Positions 9,885 through 18,196 of a DNA stretch of 39,009 nucleotides are shown here, piece by piece. The first letter of the stretch is position 1. The number at the start of each line of letters is the position of its first letter. The DNA is from Sulfuricella sp. GTDB lineage: Bacteria; Pseudomonadota; Gammaproteobacteria; Burkholderiales; Sulfuricellaceae. A model generated the notes under the pieces. It saw only the letters and a program-made list of their open reading frames with translations, searched no databases and had not been told where the DNA came from. The translations under genes were made by a program, and so were the position numbers. The DNA is taken from NCBI GenBank assembly GCA_023266195.1, contig JAHFRP010000013.1, positions 25,381 through 64,389 on the forward strand, written 5' to 3'.

Positions 9885-9913
9885 ATATTACAAAATGTTA
9901 ACACAATTGTCAT
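9885..9913 (-). promoter_or_regulatory. Candidate sigma-70 promoter for the secretion operon
   Basis: Read on the minus strand, ATGACA (9913-9908) and TAATAT (9890-9885) are separated by 17 bp, close to the -35/-10 consensus (5/6 and 4/6). This would start transcription near 9878 and leave an approximately 80-nt leader before the tolC-type start. The surrounding 9860-10040 is strikingly A/T-rich compared with the genes around it. The call is by pattern only. Confidence 0.4.
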
Positions 9914-10118
9914 TAAGGGCAAAAACTTTGGGATGGGTAAAAAAACGTTGCGAATATCCTTTAGCAACAAACTGTTATAAATGGTAATTGCAATAGACAA
10001 GTGGTTTCACTTTTGCCATAAAAAGCAGATAGTCATAACCAAAAAGCTCCAGATGGGTGCCTGCGGCACATCAGCACCCTAATGACACGCTGATTTGTTC
10101 AGAATTCGGCATTTCGGC

Positions 10119-10235
10119 AGGCCCTCTCCCAAACCCTCTCCCCCTTTCGGCGAGGGGAGTAGGAGAGAGGGTCGGCCGGAACCCAGAAAAGCCGAGGGGC
10201 TGGATCCCGGCTTTCGCCGGGGCGACAAATAAATC
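10119..10235. repeat. Composite of two intergenic repeat families (REP-like)
   Basis: Bases 10121-10173 form an imperfect inverted repeat of the CCCTCTCC...GGAGAGAGGG type; a related copy lies at 26231-26269. Bases about 10198-10228 are a degenerate copy of the GTCATTCCCGC...GCGGGAATCCAG palindrome found intact at 27911-27936. This composite replaces the 5' part of the kinase remnant that follows. Confidence 0.6.
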
Positions 10236-10762
10236 AACGATTCCCTAATGAGGCGCTGATCAACAATCATCTCACCGAGGATCGCCTGCGCCGTGCCGCC
10301 CGTCCGCCCGGAATGGAAGCCGTCGAATCGCATGAGCTGCTCTGTCGCACTGCCTGGCGCGCCGAATGGCCAGAACCGGAACTGGATGCGGATCGTCTGA
10401 ATGCGACAGTGCGGGGAGATGAGGAATTACTGTGCATCGCCTTCACCAATCTGCTGGGCAACGCCATGAAATACGCCCCCGATGGCGGCGGGATATGCAT
10501 CGGCGGCGAAGTGGAGGGCGGTTGCGCTGAGGTGCGCGTTTCGGATTCCGGTATCGGCATTCAAGCGCAGGATCTGGCGCGCGTCTTCGACCGATATTTT
10601 CGTGCGGAAGGCGCCAAGGCTGCCGGCTCGGGACTTGGGCTCTACCTTGTCAGGCAGATCGTCGAGCTGCACGGCGGCACCATCCGGGCCGAGAGCGCGC
10701 CGGGGCAGGGAACACGCATGATCGTCCGGCTGCCGCTCTCGGCGCGGGAGACATCGGCCTAA
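10163..10762 (+). pseudogene. 5'-truncated sensor histidine kinase (ATPase domain only)
   Basis: The frame is open from just after a stop at 10160-10162, and recognisable kinase sequence begins about 10244 (NEALINNHLTEDRLRR). The first ATG is at 10313. The whole HATPase_c domain is present: N box (NLLGNAMKYAP), G1 (DSGIGI), F box (FDRYFR) and G2 (GSGLGLYL). The dimerisation/phospho-acceptor histidine domain, any sensor and any transmembrane segments are missing, and no response-regulator gene is adjacent. The upstream boundary coincides with the repeat composite at 10119-10235, which suggests a deletion mediated by, or later colonised by, repeats. An orphan ATPase fragment could still be expressed, but a normal kinase function is not possible. 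Confidence 0.75.
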
Positions 10763-10779
10763 AAGCCGGTCTGAATTGA

Positions 10780-12189
10780 TTAGACCAGAACCGAATCGCC
10801 CAGGCCGGGAACGGTCACTTTCCAGTCCATTGCCTCGATGTATTTGGCGAGGGCGCTGGCGGCGTGGATTTCTCCGTGCATCACGAAGGTTTGGGCGGGC
10901 GCACGCCTGAACTGTTTGAGCCACTGTAGCAAGGCGGCCTGGTCGGCATGGGCGGAGAGTCCGCCGATGGTGTGGATTTCGGCGCGCACGGCGACCTCGT
11001 TGCCGTAGATACGCGCTGTTTTTGCGCCGTCCACCAGGCGCCTGCCGAGTGTGCCTTCGGCCTGAAAGCCGGTGATCAGGATGGTATTCCGTTTATTGCT
11101 CAGGTTGTTGATCAGGTGGAACTTGATGCGGCCGGCGTCGCACATGCCGCTGGCGGAAATGATGATGGCGCCGGAATGGATGCTGTTGAGGGCGATGGAT
11201 TCTTCCGTGCTGCCGGTGAATGTCAGTTTCAGCGGGATGCGGTTTCTCTCGCGCCACGTGTTGAGTTCCTGCGCCTCGTCGTCGAACACTTCCATGTGCT
11301 TCATGGTGATGGCCGTAGCGCGCGTCGCCATCGGCGAATCCACGTAGATGTTCAAATCCCTGAAGCGGCCCTGGCGGGTGAGCTGGTACAGCAGGTAAAG
11401 GATTTCCTGCGTCCGACCGACGGCGAAGGCGGGAATGATGACGTTACCTTTCTTGCGCAACAGGGTGTCGTTGATGGCGTGGACGACTTCGTCCACGGTC
11501 GAGGTCAAATCCTTGTGCAGGCGGTCGCCGTAGGTCGATTCGACGAACAGGATGTCGGCTTTCTCGATGAAGGTCGGGTCGCGCAGGATGGGACGGTCGG
11601 GCTGGCCCAGATCTCCCGAGAAGACCAGCTTGGTCTCCTTGCCCTGATCCTCGATCCACACCTCGATGATGGCCGAACCCAGGATGTGGCCGGCGTCGCG
11701 GAAGCGGCATTTGACGGAGGGGTGCGGCGCCAGCGGGGCGTCGTAGTCGACCGGCGCCAGCATGCCCAGGCTGGCCTCCGCCTGGGCCGTGGTGTACAGC
11801 GGAACGGCGGGGGCCTTGTGCGGGCGCTTCCTGCTTTTGCCTTGCTCACGCCGGCGGTTTTCGCGGCTGGCCTCGATTTCCTGGATGTGGGCGCAGTCCG
11901 GCAGCAGCACTTCGAGCAGGTCGGCGGTGGCGGTGGTGGTGTGGATTCGTCCGCCAAAGCCTTCCGCCACCAGCCGGGGCAGGAGGCCGCTGTGGTCGAT
12001 GTGGGCGTGAGTCAGCAGCACGAAGTCGATTTTCCGGGGGTCGAACCTGAAAGGCTGCGCGTTGAGCGCGTCGGCCTTGCGCCCGCCCTGGAACAGGCCG
12101 CAATCCACCAGGAATCTGACTGCGCCGGTTTCGATCAGGTAGCAGGAGCCGGTAACCTGCCGGGCGGCGCCGAGAAAAGTTATTTTCAT
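10780..12189 (-). CDS. Metallo-beta-lactamase/beta-CASP RNA-specificity family protein
   Basis: 469 residues. The zinc motif HAHIDH lies at residues 61-66, further metal ligands are likely at H168 (DAGHILGS) and D193 (SGDLG), and C-terminal SAHAD and MHGE motifs match the beta-CASP/RMMBL layout of CPSF73/YSH1-like bacterial proteins (Exonuc_ABC_RMMBL class). Proteins of this family are predicted Zn-dependent ribonucleases; the substrate is unknown. A basic insertion near residues 110-126 (RENRRREQGKSRKR) could contact nucleic acid. The start is ATG 12189. The gene lies 21 nt downstream of ygfZ on the same strand, so the two are probably co-transcribed, and it converges on the kinase remnant. 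Confidence 0.9.
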   Translation of the reverse strand: MKITFLGAARQVTGSCYLIETGAVRFLVDCGLFQGGRKADALNAQPFRFDPRKIDFVLLTHAHIDHSGLLPRLVAEGFGGRIHTTTATADLLEVLLPDCAHIQEIEASRENRRREQGKSRKRPHKAPAVPLYTTAQAEASLGMLAPVDYDAPLAPHPSVKCRFRDAGHILGSAIIEVWIEDQGKETKLVFSGDLGQPDRPILRDPTFIEKADILFVESTYGDRLHKDLTSTVDEVVHAINDTLLRKKGNVIIPAFAVGRTQEILYLLYQLTRQGRFRDLNIYVDSPMATRATAITMKHMEVFDDEAQELNTWRERNRIPLKLTFTGSTEESIALNSIHSGAIIISASGMCDAGRIKFHLINNLSNKRNTILITGFQAEGTLGRRLVDGAKTARIYGNEVAVRAEIHTIGGLSAHADQAALLQWLKQFRRAPAQTFVMHGEIHAASALAKYIEAMDWKVTVPGLGDSVLV

Positions 12190-12210
12190 TGTTGCGGCAG
12201 GAAGCTCGCT

Positions 12211-13227
12211 CTAGACCGGATAGGGCAACGCCAGAAAGCGCAACGCCGGCCCATCCGGGAAGAGCCAGCGTATCCCGTCGCTTTCGGCTGCCTCGGTCGG
12301 GATGACTGCCAGCAGGTCGAAGCCGCCGCCGGGAGCGGGCTGCGCATTCACTACCATTCCCGCCGCCTGATTTCCGTCGGACAGCTCGTCGCCCGGCTGG
12401 GGTGCGCTATCCGCGTCGATATGGGCCAGGTAGAGGCGACGCTTGACCTTGCCGAGGTGCTGCGTGCGCGCGACGATTTCCTGACCCGTATAGCAGCCCT
12501 TGGTGAAGCTGACGCCGCCGAGCGCCTCGAAATTCGCCATTTGCGGCGTGAACTGTTCCTGCGTGGCGGGCAGGATGACGGGGATGCCGGCCTGGATTTC
12601 CAGCCACTCCCAGCAGGCGCTGCCGGCCGGGGTGGCGGTGTTGCTCAATTCATCCCACAAGCCCGGTGCCTGTTCGCTGGTCGCGACGATCTCGAAGCGG
12701 GCAGGGCCAAGGCGGACGACCGTCGTGCCGCCGTGGCGGGCCACGCCCAGGGCTTCTTGCGGTAGCGGGCCGAGCAGGGTTTGCAACAGGCTTTCGGCAT
12801 CGGCTCCCGCCATGCCGAAGCGAACGGTTTCGGCGCCGGCATCGCGAATTTTGACCTTGGAGCGCAGCACATACATCGTTAGTCGTTTCTGGATGCCGGC
12901 CTGGAGTTCGGCCGGCAGTTGCAGGAGATAGCCGTCTTCGTCCCGCCACAGCAGGAAAGTCGCCAGCATCCGTCCCTTGGGCGTGCACAGGCTGTTGTGC
13001 TGGGCGCGGTCCGCGGCGAGCCGCACGTCGTTGGTGGTCTGGCCTTGCAGGAAGGTCTGGCTGTCTTCGCCGCCGACGCCGATTATGCCGAGATGGGACA
13101 GATCGGCAATCACGGTGCCGGACTGCGCGGTTTGCAATTCCTGTTCGGGGTGGCCGAAATGGACGACGCGGCCGTTTTCGATCTGCGCGCCCGCCTTGAT
13201 GAGATGGTCTTGCCAGATAGGATTCAT
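12211..13227 (-). CDS. ygfZ: Folate-binding protein YgfZ (tRNA-modifying / Fe-S assembly factor)
   Basis: 338 residues, in the usual family range. The signature KGCYTGQE lies at residues 243-250 with the conserved Cys245, followed by IVARTQHLGKVKRRLY. The N-terminal half has the GcvT-like folate-binding fold (LSHLGIIGVGGEDSQTFLQGQTTNDV). YgfZ uses tetrahydrofolate and supports repair or assembly of certain Fe-S enzymes, such as MiaB, in the cytoplasm. The start is ATG 13227. It is divergent from the ygfX-like gene and upstream of the beta-CASP gene. Confidence 0.95.
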   Translation of the reverse strand: MNPIWQDHLIKAGAQIENGRVVHFGHPEQELQTAQSGTVIADLSHLGIIGVGGEDSQTFLQGQTTNDVRLAADRAQHNSLCTPKGRMLATFLLWRDEDGYLLQLPAELQAGIQKRLTMYVLRSKVKIRDAGAETVRFGMAGADAESLLQTLLGPLPQEALGVARHGGTTVVRLGPARFEIVATSEQAPGLWDELSNTATPAGSACWEWLEIQAGIPVILPATQEQFTPQMANFEALGGVSFTKGCYTGQEIVARTQHLGKVKRRLYLAHIDADSAPQPGDELSDGNQAAGMVVNAQPAPGGGFDLLAVIPTEAAESDGIRWLFPDGPALRFLALPYPV

Positions 13228-13295
13228 GTTTTGCCGTTGTTTAACTGGATGACGGTTAAAATAAGGGCATTGGGGCTTTTTTACAAGGCTTGCGG

Positions 13296-13730
13296 ATGAA
13301 GGTTCTGACGATCGCGGTTGGTTCGTCCCGGCGGCTGGCGGGCTTGCTGGGCGGCATGCACGTTTTCGCCGCGGCGATGTGCTGGCTGGTGCCGGCGCCG
13401 CTATGGCTGGCCGCTTCGGCGATGCCCTTGGTTCTCGGCAGCGCGTTGCACGCCCTGCGCCGCGACGGCTTTCGCACCTTGCCCGATTCGCTGATCACCC
13501 TGAGGATCGACGGCGACTGCGCCTGCGAATTCCAGTGCCGTAGCGGGGAATGGCGCGGCGCCGATCTGCTCGGCAGCAGTTTCGTTTCCCCTTACCTGGC
13601 CGTGCTCAACCTGAAACCGGCGGATGGCCGCTTCGCGAAACATCTGGTGATTTTGCCGGACGCGGTGAATGCCGACGACTTCCGGCGCTTGCGGGTGTGG
13701 CTGAGATGGCGATGCGAAAAAGCCGGGTAG
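13296..13730 (+). CDS. YgfX-like small membrane protein
   Basis: 144 residues. The ATG at 13296 is preferred over a TTG at 13290; an AAGG lies about 7 nt before it. An N-terminal hydrophobic hairpin (about residues 18-48: LLGGMHVFAAAMCWLVPAPLW, LAASAMPLVLGSAL) is followed by a cytoplasmic beta-rich domain ending LVILPDAVNADDFRRLRVWLRWR, which matches the YgfX (DUF1434/CptA) family commonly encoded beside nadB in beta- and gammaproteobacteria. In E. coli the relative is reported as the toxin partner of YgfY/SdhE, but no sdhE is visible here, so a toxin role is not supported. Its TAG stop directly abuts the convergent nadB TAG (13728-13733, TAGCTA). Confidence 0.8.
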   Translation: MKVLTIAVGSSRRLAGLLGGMHVFAAAMCWLVPAPLWLAASAMPLVLGSALHALRRDGFRTLPDSLITLRIDGDCACEFQCRSGEWRGADLLGSSFVSPYLAVLNLKPADGRFAKHLVILPDAVNADDFRRLRVWLRWRCEKAG

Positions 13731-15335
13731 CTATCTGCCGTCCGGTTCCAGCACCGTATTTTTCGCTTCCGGCAACTGGTTCGGATAGTCCCTGCTGTAA
13801 TGCAGGCCGCGGCTTTCGTGGCGCAGCATGGCGCAGCGCACGATCAGGTCGGCGGTGAGCACCAGGTTGCGCAGCTCGATCAGGTCGTTGCTGACGCGGA
13901 AGTTCCGGTAATACTCGGTGATTTCCTCGGTGAGCAGGCGGATGCGGTGCTGTGCCCGCTCCAGGCGCTTATTGGTGCGCACGATGCCGACGTAATCCCA
14001 CATGAAGCGGCGCAGCTCGTCCCAGTTGTGCGAGATGACGATTTCCTCGTCGGCGTCGGTGACGCGGCTTTCGTCCCATTCCGGCAGGACGGGGGACGGG
14101 GTTTCCGGCTGGCGCTGGATGTCCTCCACGGCGGAGCGGGCGTAAACGATGCATTCCAGCAGCGAGTTGCTGGCCAGGCGGTTGGCGCCGTGCAGGCCGG
14201 TGCAGGCGACTTCGCCGACAGCGTACAGGTTGGGGATGTCGGTGCGCGCGGCATGGTCGGTGACGATGCCGCCGCAGCTGTAGTGCGCCGCCGGCACCAC
14301 CGGAATGGGCTGGCGCGTGATGTCGATGCCCAGTTCCAGGCAGCGGCTGTAGATGGTGGGGAAATGTTCCTTGAGGAAGGCCGCCGGCTTGTGCGAGATG
14401 TCCAGGTAAACGCAGTCCAGCCCGCGCTTTTTCATCTCGAAGTCGATGGCGCGCGCCACCACGTCGCGCGGCGCCAGTTCGGCGCGCGGGTCGTGCTCCG
14501 GCATGAAGCGGGTGCCGTCGGGCAGGAGCAGGAAGCCGCCTTCGCCGCGCACCGCCTCGGTGATCAGGAACGACTTCGCATGGGGGTGGTAGAGGCAGGT
14601 GGGATGGAACTGGATGAATTCCATGTTCGCCACCCGGCAGCCCGCCCGCCAGCCCATGGCGATGCCGTCGCCGGTGGCGACGTCGGGGTTGGTGGTGTAG
14701 AGATAGACCTTGCCCGCGCCGCCGCTTGCCAGCACGGTATGCTGGGCGGAAAAGGTCTGGACCTTGCCGGTATCGTTGTCCAGCACGTAAACGCCGAAGC
14801 AGGCTTGGGTTTCGAGGCCCAGTTTATTGCCGGTGATCAGGTCGATGGCGATGTGGTTTTCGAGCAGGGTGATGTTGGCGTGGCTTCTGACTTTTTCCGC
14901 CAGGGTGAGCTGCACCGCATTGCCGGTGGCGTCGGCGGCGTGGATGATGCGGCGGTGGCTGTGGCCGCCTTCGCGCGTCAGGTGGTAGCCGAGGTTGCTG
15001 TCCGCGTCCTTGGTGAACGGCACGCCCTGCCTGATCAGCCATTCGATCGAGGCGCGGCTGTTTTCGACCACGAAGCGGGTGGCGTCTTCGTCGCACAGCC
15101 CGGCGCCGGCGATCTGGGTATCGCGGATATGCTCCTCGATCGTGTCGTCGCTCGCCAGCACTGCGGCGATGCCGCCCTGAGCCCAGTTGCTGGCACCGTC
15201 CAGCAATTCCCTTTTGGTGACGATGGCCACCCGTTTCTGTTCGGCGAGGTTGAGCGCCAGCGTCATGCCCGCCAGTCCGCTGCCGATGATGACGACGTCG
15301 AAGTGCGATCCTTGGTTTTCAGTGGGGATGTTCAT
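13731..15335 (-). CDS. nadB: L-aspartate oxidase (NAD biosynthesis)
   Basis: 534 residues, the usual NadB length. It oxidises L-aspartate to iminoaspartate for NadA in the de novo NAD pathway in the cytoplasm. The FAD-binding motif lies at about residues 13-23 ([11 protein letters not shown]). Other family motifs are [13 protein letters not shown], the active-site region [16 protein letters not shown], and [10 protein letters not shown] with [21 protein letters not shown]. The C-terminal helical domain is present ([13 protein letters not shown]). The start is ATG 15335. It is divergent from rpoE, an arrangement common in beta- and gammaproteobacteria. Confidence 0.97.
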   Translation of the reverse strand: MNIPTENQGSHFDVVIIGSGLAGMTLALNLAEQKRVAIVTKRELLDGASNWAQGGIAAVLASDDTIEEHIRDTQIAGAGLCDEDATRFVVENSRASIEWLIRQGVPFTKDADSNLGYHLTREGGHSHRRIIHAADATGNAVQLTLAEKVRSHANITLLENHIAIDLITGNKLGLETQACFGVYVLDNDTGKVQTFSAQHTVLASGGAGKVYLYTTNPDVATGDGIAMGWRAGCRVANMEFIQFHPTCLYHPHAKSFLITEAVRGEGGFLLLPDGTRFMPEHDPRAELAPRDVVARAIDFEMKKRGLDCVYLDISHKPAAFLKEHFPTIYSRCLELGIDITRQPIPVVPAAHYSCGGIVTDHAARTDIPNLYAVGEVACTGLHGANRLASNSLLECIVYARSAVEDIQRQPETPSPVLPEWDESRVTDADEEIVISHNWDELRRFMWDYVGIVRTNKRLERAQHRIRLLTEEITEYYRNFRVSNDLIELRNLVLTADLIVRCAMLRHESRGLHYSRDYPNQLPEAKNTVLEPDGR

Positions 15336-15564
15336 ATGGCGGAAATAATAGCATGCTATGAGGAGCCGGACACAGGGTCGGGCGCTCGCTTGCGGGCGGC
15401 GAATGTCAATAACCTTGCAGGGATGTGAACTATTCGATGATGGGGGTGTCTCTATTGACAGGCTGCGTTCCCTGAGGAAGACGAGGGCGCTATACTGACC
15501 CTATAGTTGGCCATGGCCGCGTATAGAGACAAGTATAATGACGCTGTTTTCAGGGAATGCCCAG

Positions 15565-16164
15565 ATGGGTGATCGAGAGATTGACCAGCAGTTGGTCGAG
15601 CGCGCACAGCATGGCGACAAGCATGCTTTCGAGCTGCTTGTGGTCAAGTACCAGCGCAAGCTGGGTCGCCTGCTGTCGCGTTTCATCCGCGATCAGGCCG
15701 AGGTCGAGGATGTCGCCCAGGAGGCGTTCATCAAGGCCTATCGGGCCTTGCCTTCTTTCCGGGGCGAGAGCGCTTTTTACACCTGGCTGTACCGGATCGG
15801 CATCAATACAGCGAAGAATTATCTGGTGTCGCAAGGCCGGCGGGCGCCGACGACAACCGAGTTCAGCAGCGACGAGGCCGAGGGTTTCGAAGACGCGGAT
15901 CAGCTTCGCGATATCAATACGCCGGAAAATGAACTTTTGAGCAAGCAGATCGCCGAAACCGTAAACAATGCGATGGACAGTTTGCCCGAGGAACTCAGGA
16001 CGGCAATCACGCTACGCGAGATCGAGGGTATGAGTTACGAAGATATTGCGGGTGTGATGAATTGCCCGATAGGCACGGTGCGGTCGAGGATATTCCGCGC
16101 CCGCGAGGCGATCGCCGAGAAATTGCGACCGCTCCTGGGCACGGCTAGAGACACGAGGTGGTGA
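15565..16164 (+). CDS. rpoE: Extracytoplasmic sigma factor RpoE (AlgU type)
   Basis: 199 residues from ATG 15565, which has AGGGA (15552-15556) 8 nt upstream and begins MGDREIDQQLVERAQHGD like its relatives. An ATG at 15538 would add nine non-conserved residues. Region 2 (about residues 22-90: FELLVVKYQRKLGRLLSRF, DVAQEAFIKAYRALPSF) and region 4 (LPEELRTAITLREIEGMSYE, GTVRSRIFRAREAI) are complete. It directs transcription of envelope-stress genes and is held by RseA. It is followed immediately by rseA (1-nt overlap). Upstream -10-like hexamers occur at 15491 and 15502, but I could not pair either with a convincing -35 or sigma-E motif. Confidence 0.96.
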   Translation: MGDREIDQQLVERAQHGDKHAFELLVVKYQRKLGRLLSRFIRDQAEVEDVAQEAFIKAYRALPSFRGESAFYTWLYRIGINTAKNYLVSQGRRAPTTTEFSSDEAEGFEDADQLRDINTPENELLSKQIAETVNNAMDSLPEELRTAITLREIEGMSYEDIAGVMNCPIGTVRSRIFRAREAIAEKLRPLLGTARDTRW

Positions 16165-16658
16165 TGATGGAAAGTCGAATATCCGCGCTGGTGGATGGCG
16201 AACTGGAGCATGAAGAGGCGATGGCGCTATTCGCCGCGGCTCAAGACGAAGAGCGGGAAAGTTTGCGGCAGAATTGGCTGGCGTATCACTTGATCCGCGA
16301 TACTTTGCGGCAGACTTCACCTCTCTCCGCCGACTTCGATGCGCGATTTTCAGAGCGTCTGGAGAAAGAAGCGACAGTCCTGGCGCCCCGCCGGTTTTTG
16401 CCGCATAAGCGCACCCTGATTGCGCTTTCGGCTGCGGCTTCGGTTACGGCATTTTCGCTGGTGGGCTGGGTGGCGTTCCAGATCAACGGCGGGAACGGGC
16501 CAGGCGCCAGGGCCGAGACCGTTGTCGCCGAAGCAGACCCTTCGGAGATCAACGTCAGCAGTTATCTGACCGCACACCAGGAATATTCCCACGCCGCGCA
16601 GGAATCTGCCCGCTACCAGCGCGCATCTCTCGAAAATAGGCAGGATCGGGGTCAATGA
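16164..16658 (+). CDS. rseA: Anti-sigma-E factor RseA (MucA)
   Basis: 164 residues. The ATG at 16164 overlaps the rpoE stop by one base and has ACGAGG (16153-16158) 5 nt upstream. The N-terminal cytoplasmic anti-sigma domain (MESRISALVDGELEHEEAMA, then NWLAYHLIRDTLR) runs to about residue 70. One membrane segment lies at about 80-105 (LIALSAAASVTAFSLVGWVAF). The periplasmic tail includes SSYLTAHQEYS. It binds RpoE at the inner membrane and is degraded by regulated proteolysis under envelope stress. Its stop overlaps the rseB start (ATGA at 16655), so translational coupling is likely. Confidence 0.95.
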   Translation: MMESRISALVDGELEHEEAMALFAAAQDEERESLRQNWLAYHLIRDTLRQTSPLSADFDARFSERLEKEATVLAPRRFLPHKRTLIALSAAASVTAFSLVGWVAFQINGGNGPGARAETVVAEADPSEINVSSYLTAHQEYSHAAQESARYQRASLENRQDRGQ

Positions 16659-17632
16659 GAGCATTATTTTTTGTTGCAGCCTTGTTTGCGGGCTTGGCCG
16701 GCATGCCGCAAGCAGAGGCGGCGAACCAGACCGATGCGCTGGAAGCGTTGAAGAAGGTCGCCGTTGCGGCGCACCAGCTCAATTACAGCGGAACCTTCAT
16801 CTATCAATACGGTGATCACGTGGAAACCAGCCGGGTTGTCCACCTCAGGAACGACAGCGGCGAGCACGAGAAGGTCGAGGCGCTGGACGGCTACCCCCTC
16901 GAAGTGGTGCGCAACAACAATGAAGTGCTGTGCTTCAAGCCGGACAGCAACAGCTCCGTCGTGGTGGAGAAAAGAAGGATCGGAAAGTCGTTCCCCGCGC
17001 TGCTGCCCAGCCGGATGGACGACATCGGCAAGAACTACAAGGTTCGGCTTGCCGAGCCGGATCGAGTTGCCGGCTACGCTTGCGATGTTTTGGTATTGGA
17101 ACCGAAGGACCAATACCGCTATCGCCTCAAGTTGTGGATCGACCATGCCACGAGCTTGCTGCTGAAAGCCAGCACGCTCAACGAAAAGAACGAGGTGATC
17201 GGGCAATTTGCGTTTACCCAACTTACTATTGGCGGACAGATCGACAGCGAATCCCTCAAGCCGAAAATTTCCGGCAGGAAAGTGGTCGTCTCCAATAATT
17301 CGGCGGCCGTGACCGAATTGCGGCAGAACGACGTGGAATGGGCTGTGAAGCCGCTTCCCCCGGGTTTCAACCAGGTCACCGCAATGAAGCGCACGATGCC
17401 GGGGAAAGACGTGCCGGTCGATCACCTGGTGTTTTCGGACGGATTGGCGACCGTCTCGGTTTTTATCGAGCCCGTCGAGAGCGGCACGAAGGCCATGCAG
17501 GGCGTGGCGCACCGGGGGGCTACCAATTTCTATACGCACACGCTGGCGGATCGCCAGATTACTGTGCTGGGCGAAGTGCCTGAGGTTACCGTGATGCAAA
17601 TCGGCAATTCCGTCGTCAATGCCGCCAAGTAG
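16655..17632 (+). CDS. rseB: Periplasmic sigma-E regulator RseB (MucB)
   Basis: 325 residues, close to the usual length of about 320. The signal peptide is MRALFFVAALFAGLAG through AEA at residues 1-22. The N-terminal lipid-sensing domain (LNYSGTFIYQYGDHVETSRV, PSRMDDIGKNYKV) and the C-terminal domain (WAVKPLPPGFNQV, HLVFSDGLATVSVFIEPV) are both complete. RseB binds the periplasmic part of RseA and protects it from DegS-type cleavage until mislocalised LPS or lipoproteins are sensed. The start overlaps the rseA stop by 4 nt. Confidence 0.96.
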   Translation: MRALFFVAALFAGLAGMPQAEAANQTDALEALKKVAVAAHQLNYSGTFIYQYGDHVETSRVVHLRNDSGEHEKVEALDGYPLEVVRNNNEVLCFKPDSNSSVVVEKRRIGKSFPALLPSRMDDIGKNYKVRLAEPDRVAGYACDVLVLEPKDQYRYRLKLWIDHATSLLLKASTLNEKNEVIGQFAFTQLTIGGQIDSESLKPKISGRKVVVSNNSAAVTELRQNDVEWAVKPLPPGFNQVTAMKRTMPGKDVPVDHLVFSDGLATVSVFIEPVESGTKAMQGVAHRGATNFYTHTLADRQITVLGEVPEVTVMQIGNSVVNAAK

Positions 17633-17661
17633 CGGCAGAAAATTGAAGCGACAGGTTCGTC

Positions 17662-18141
17662 ATGATTGAAATCCAGGCCGTAGTGATGAAAGTGGAAGAT
17701 TCCGTCGCTTATGTGCAGGCCAACCGGAAGTCGAGTTGCAGCGGCTGCAGCGAAAGCAATTGCGGCACCTCGGTGCTGGCCGGTTTTCTCGGTCAGAAAG
17801 CACCTCTTTACCTAGCCCGCAACGATGCCGGTGCAAAGGTGGGCGACCGCGTCATGGTCGGCCTGGAAGAATCCGCGTTGCTGAAAGGCACACTGCTTCT
17901 CTATCTGTTTCCGTTGTTGCTGCTTTTCATCGGCGCAGAGGCGGGGAGCGCGATCGCGGACGCAGCGTCGAGGGACGGATACGCGGCTGTCGGCGCGATG
18001 GCAGGGCTGGCGGCGGGCTTTTTTGGACTGAAAATACATTCGGCAAAAGCAGGTTTAGGCGGACAATATCGGCCCGTGATTCTGAGCCGGGTTGTCGATG
18101 CCCCGATTCGCTTTGTCGAGCCTGGCCGTTTGAAGAAGTGA
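17662..18141 (+). CDS. rseC: SoxR-reducing / sigma-E regulator RseC (MucC)
   Basis: 159 residues. A Cys-rich N-terminal motif (CSGCSESNCG, residues about 26-35) is followed by a beta-rich segment (GAKVGDRVMVGLEES) and two membrane helices (about 75-93 LLLYLFPLLLLFIGAEAG and 104-122 YAAVGAMAGLAAGFFGLK). RseC proteins are inner-membrane factors that modulate sigma-E activity or keep SoxR reduced, as in the Rsx/Rnf systems. The four clustered cysteines suggest redox or metal binding. It lies 29 nt after rseB in the same operon. Confidence 0.93.
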   Translation: MIEIQAVVMKVEDSVAYVQANRKSSCSGCSESNCGTSVLAGFLGQKAPLYLARNDAGAKVGDRVMVGLEESALLKGTLLLYLFPLLLLFIGAEAGSAIADAASRDGYAAVGAMAGLAAGFFGLKIHSAKAGLGGQYRPVILSRVVDAPIRFVEPGRLKK

Positions 18142-18196
18142 GCCTTTGCGGCTATGTTTATTACATGGTGATCAAACTTGCAGGGGTCGTCGGAAC

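Noticed and set aside
15455-15496. TTGACA / TATACT as an rpoE promoter
   Set aside because: The two hexamers are 30 bp apart, far from the 16-18 bp needed for sigma-70; no convincing sigma-E motif was found either.
15538-15564. ATG 15538 as rpoE start
   Set aside because: It adds nine residues not found in relatives and has a poorer ribosome site than ATG 15565.
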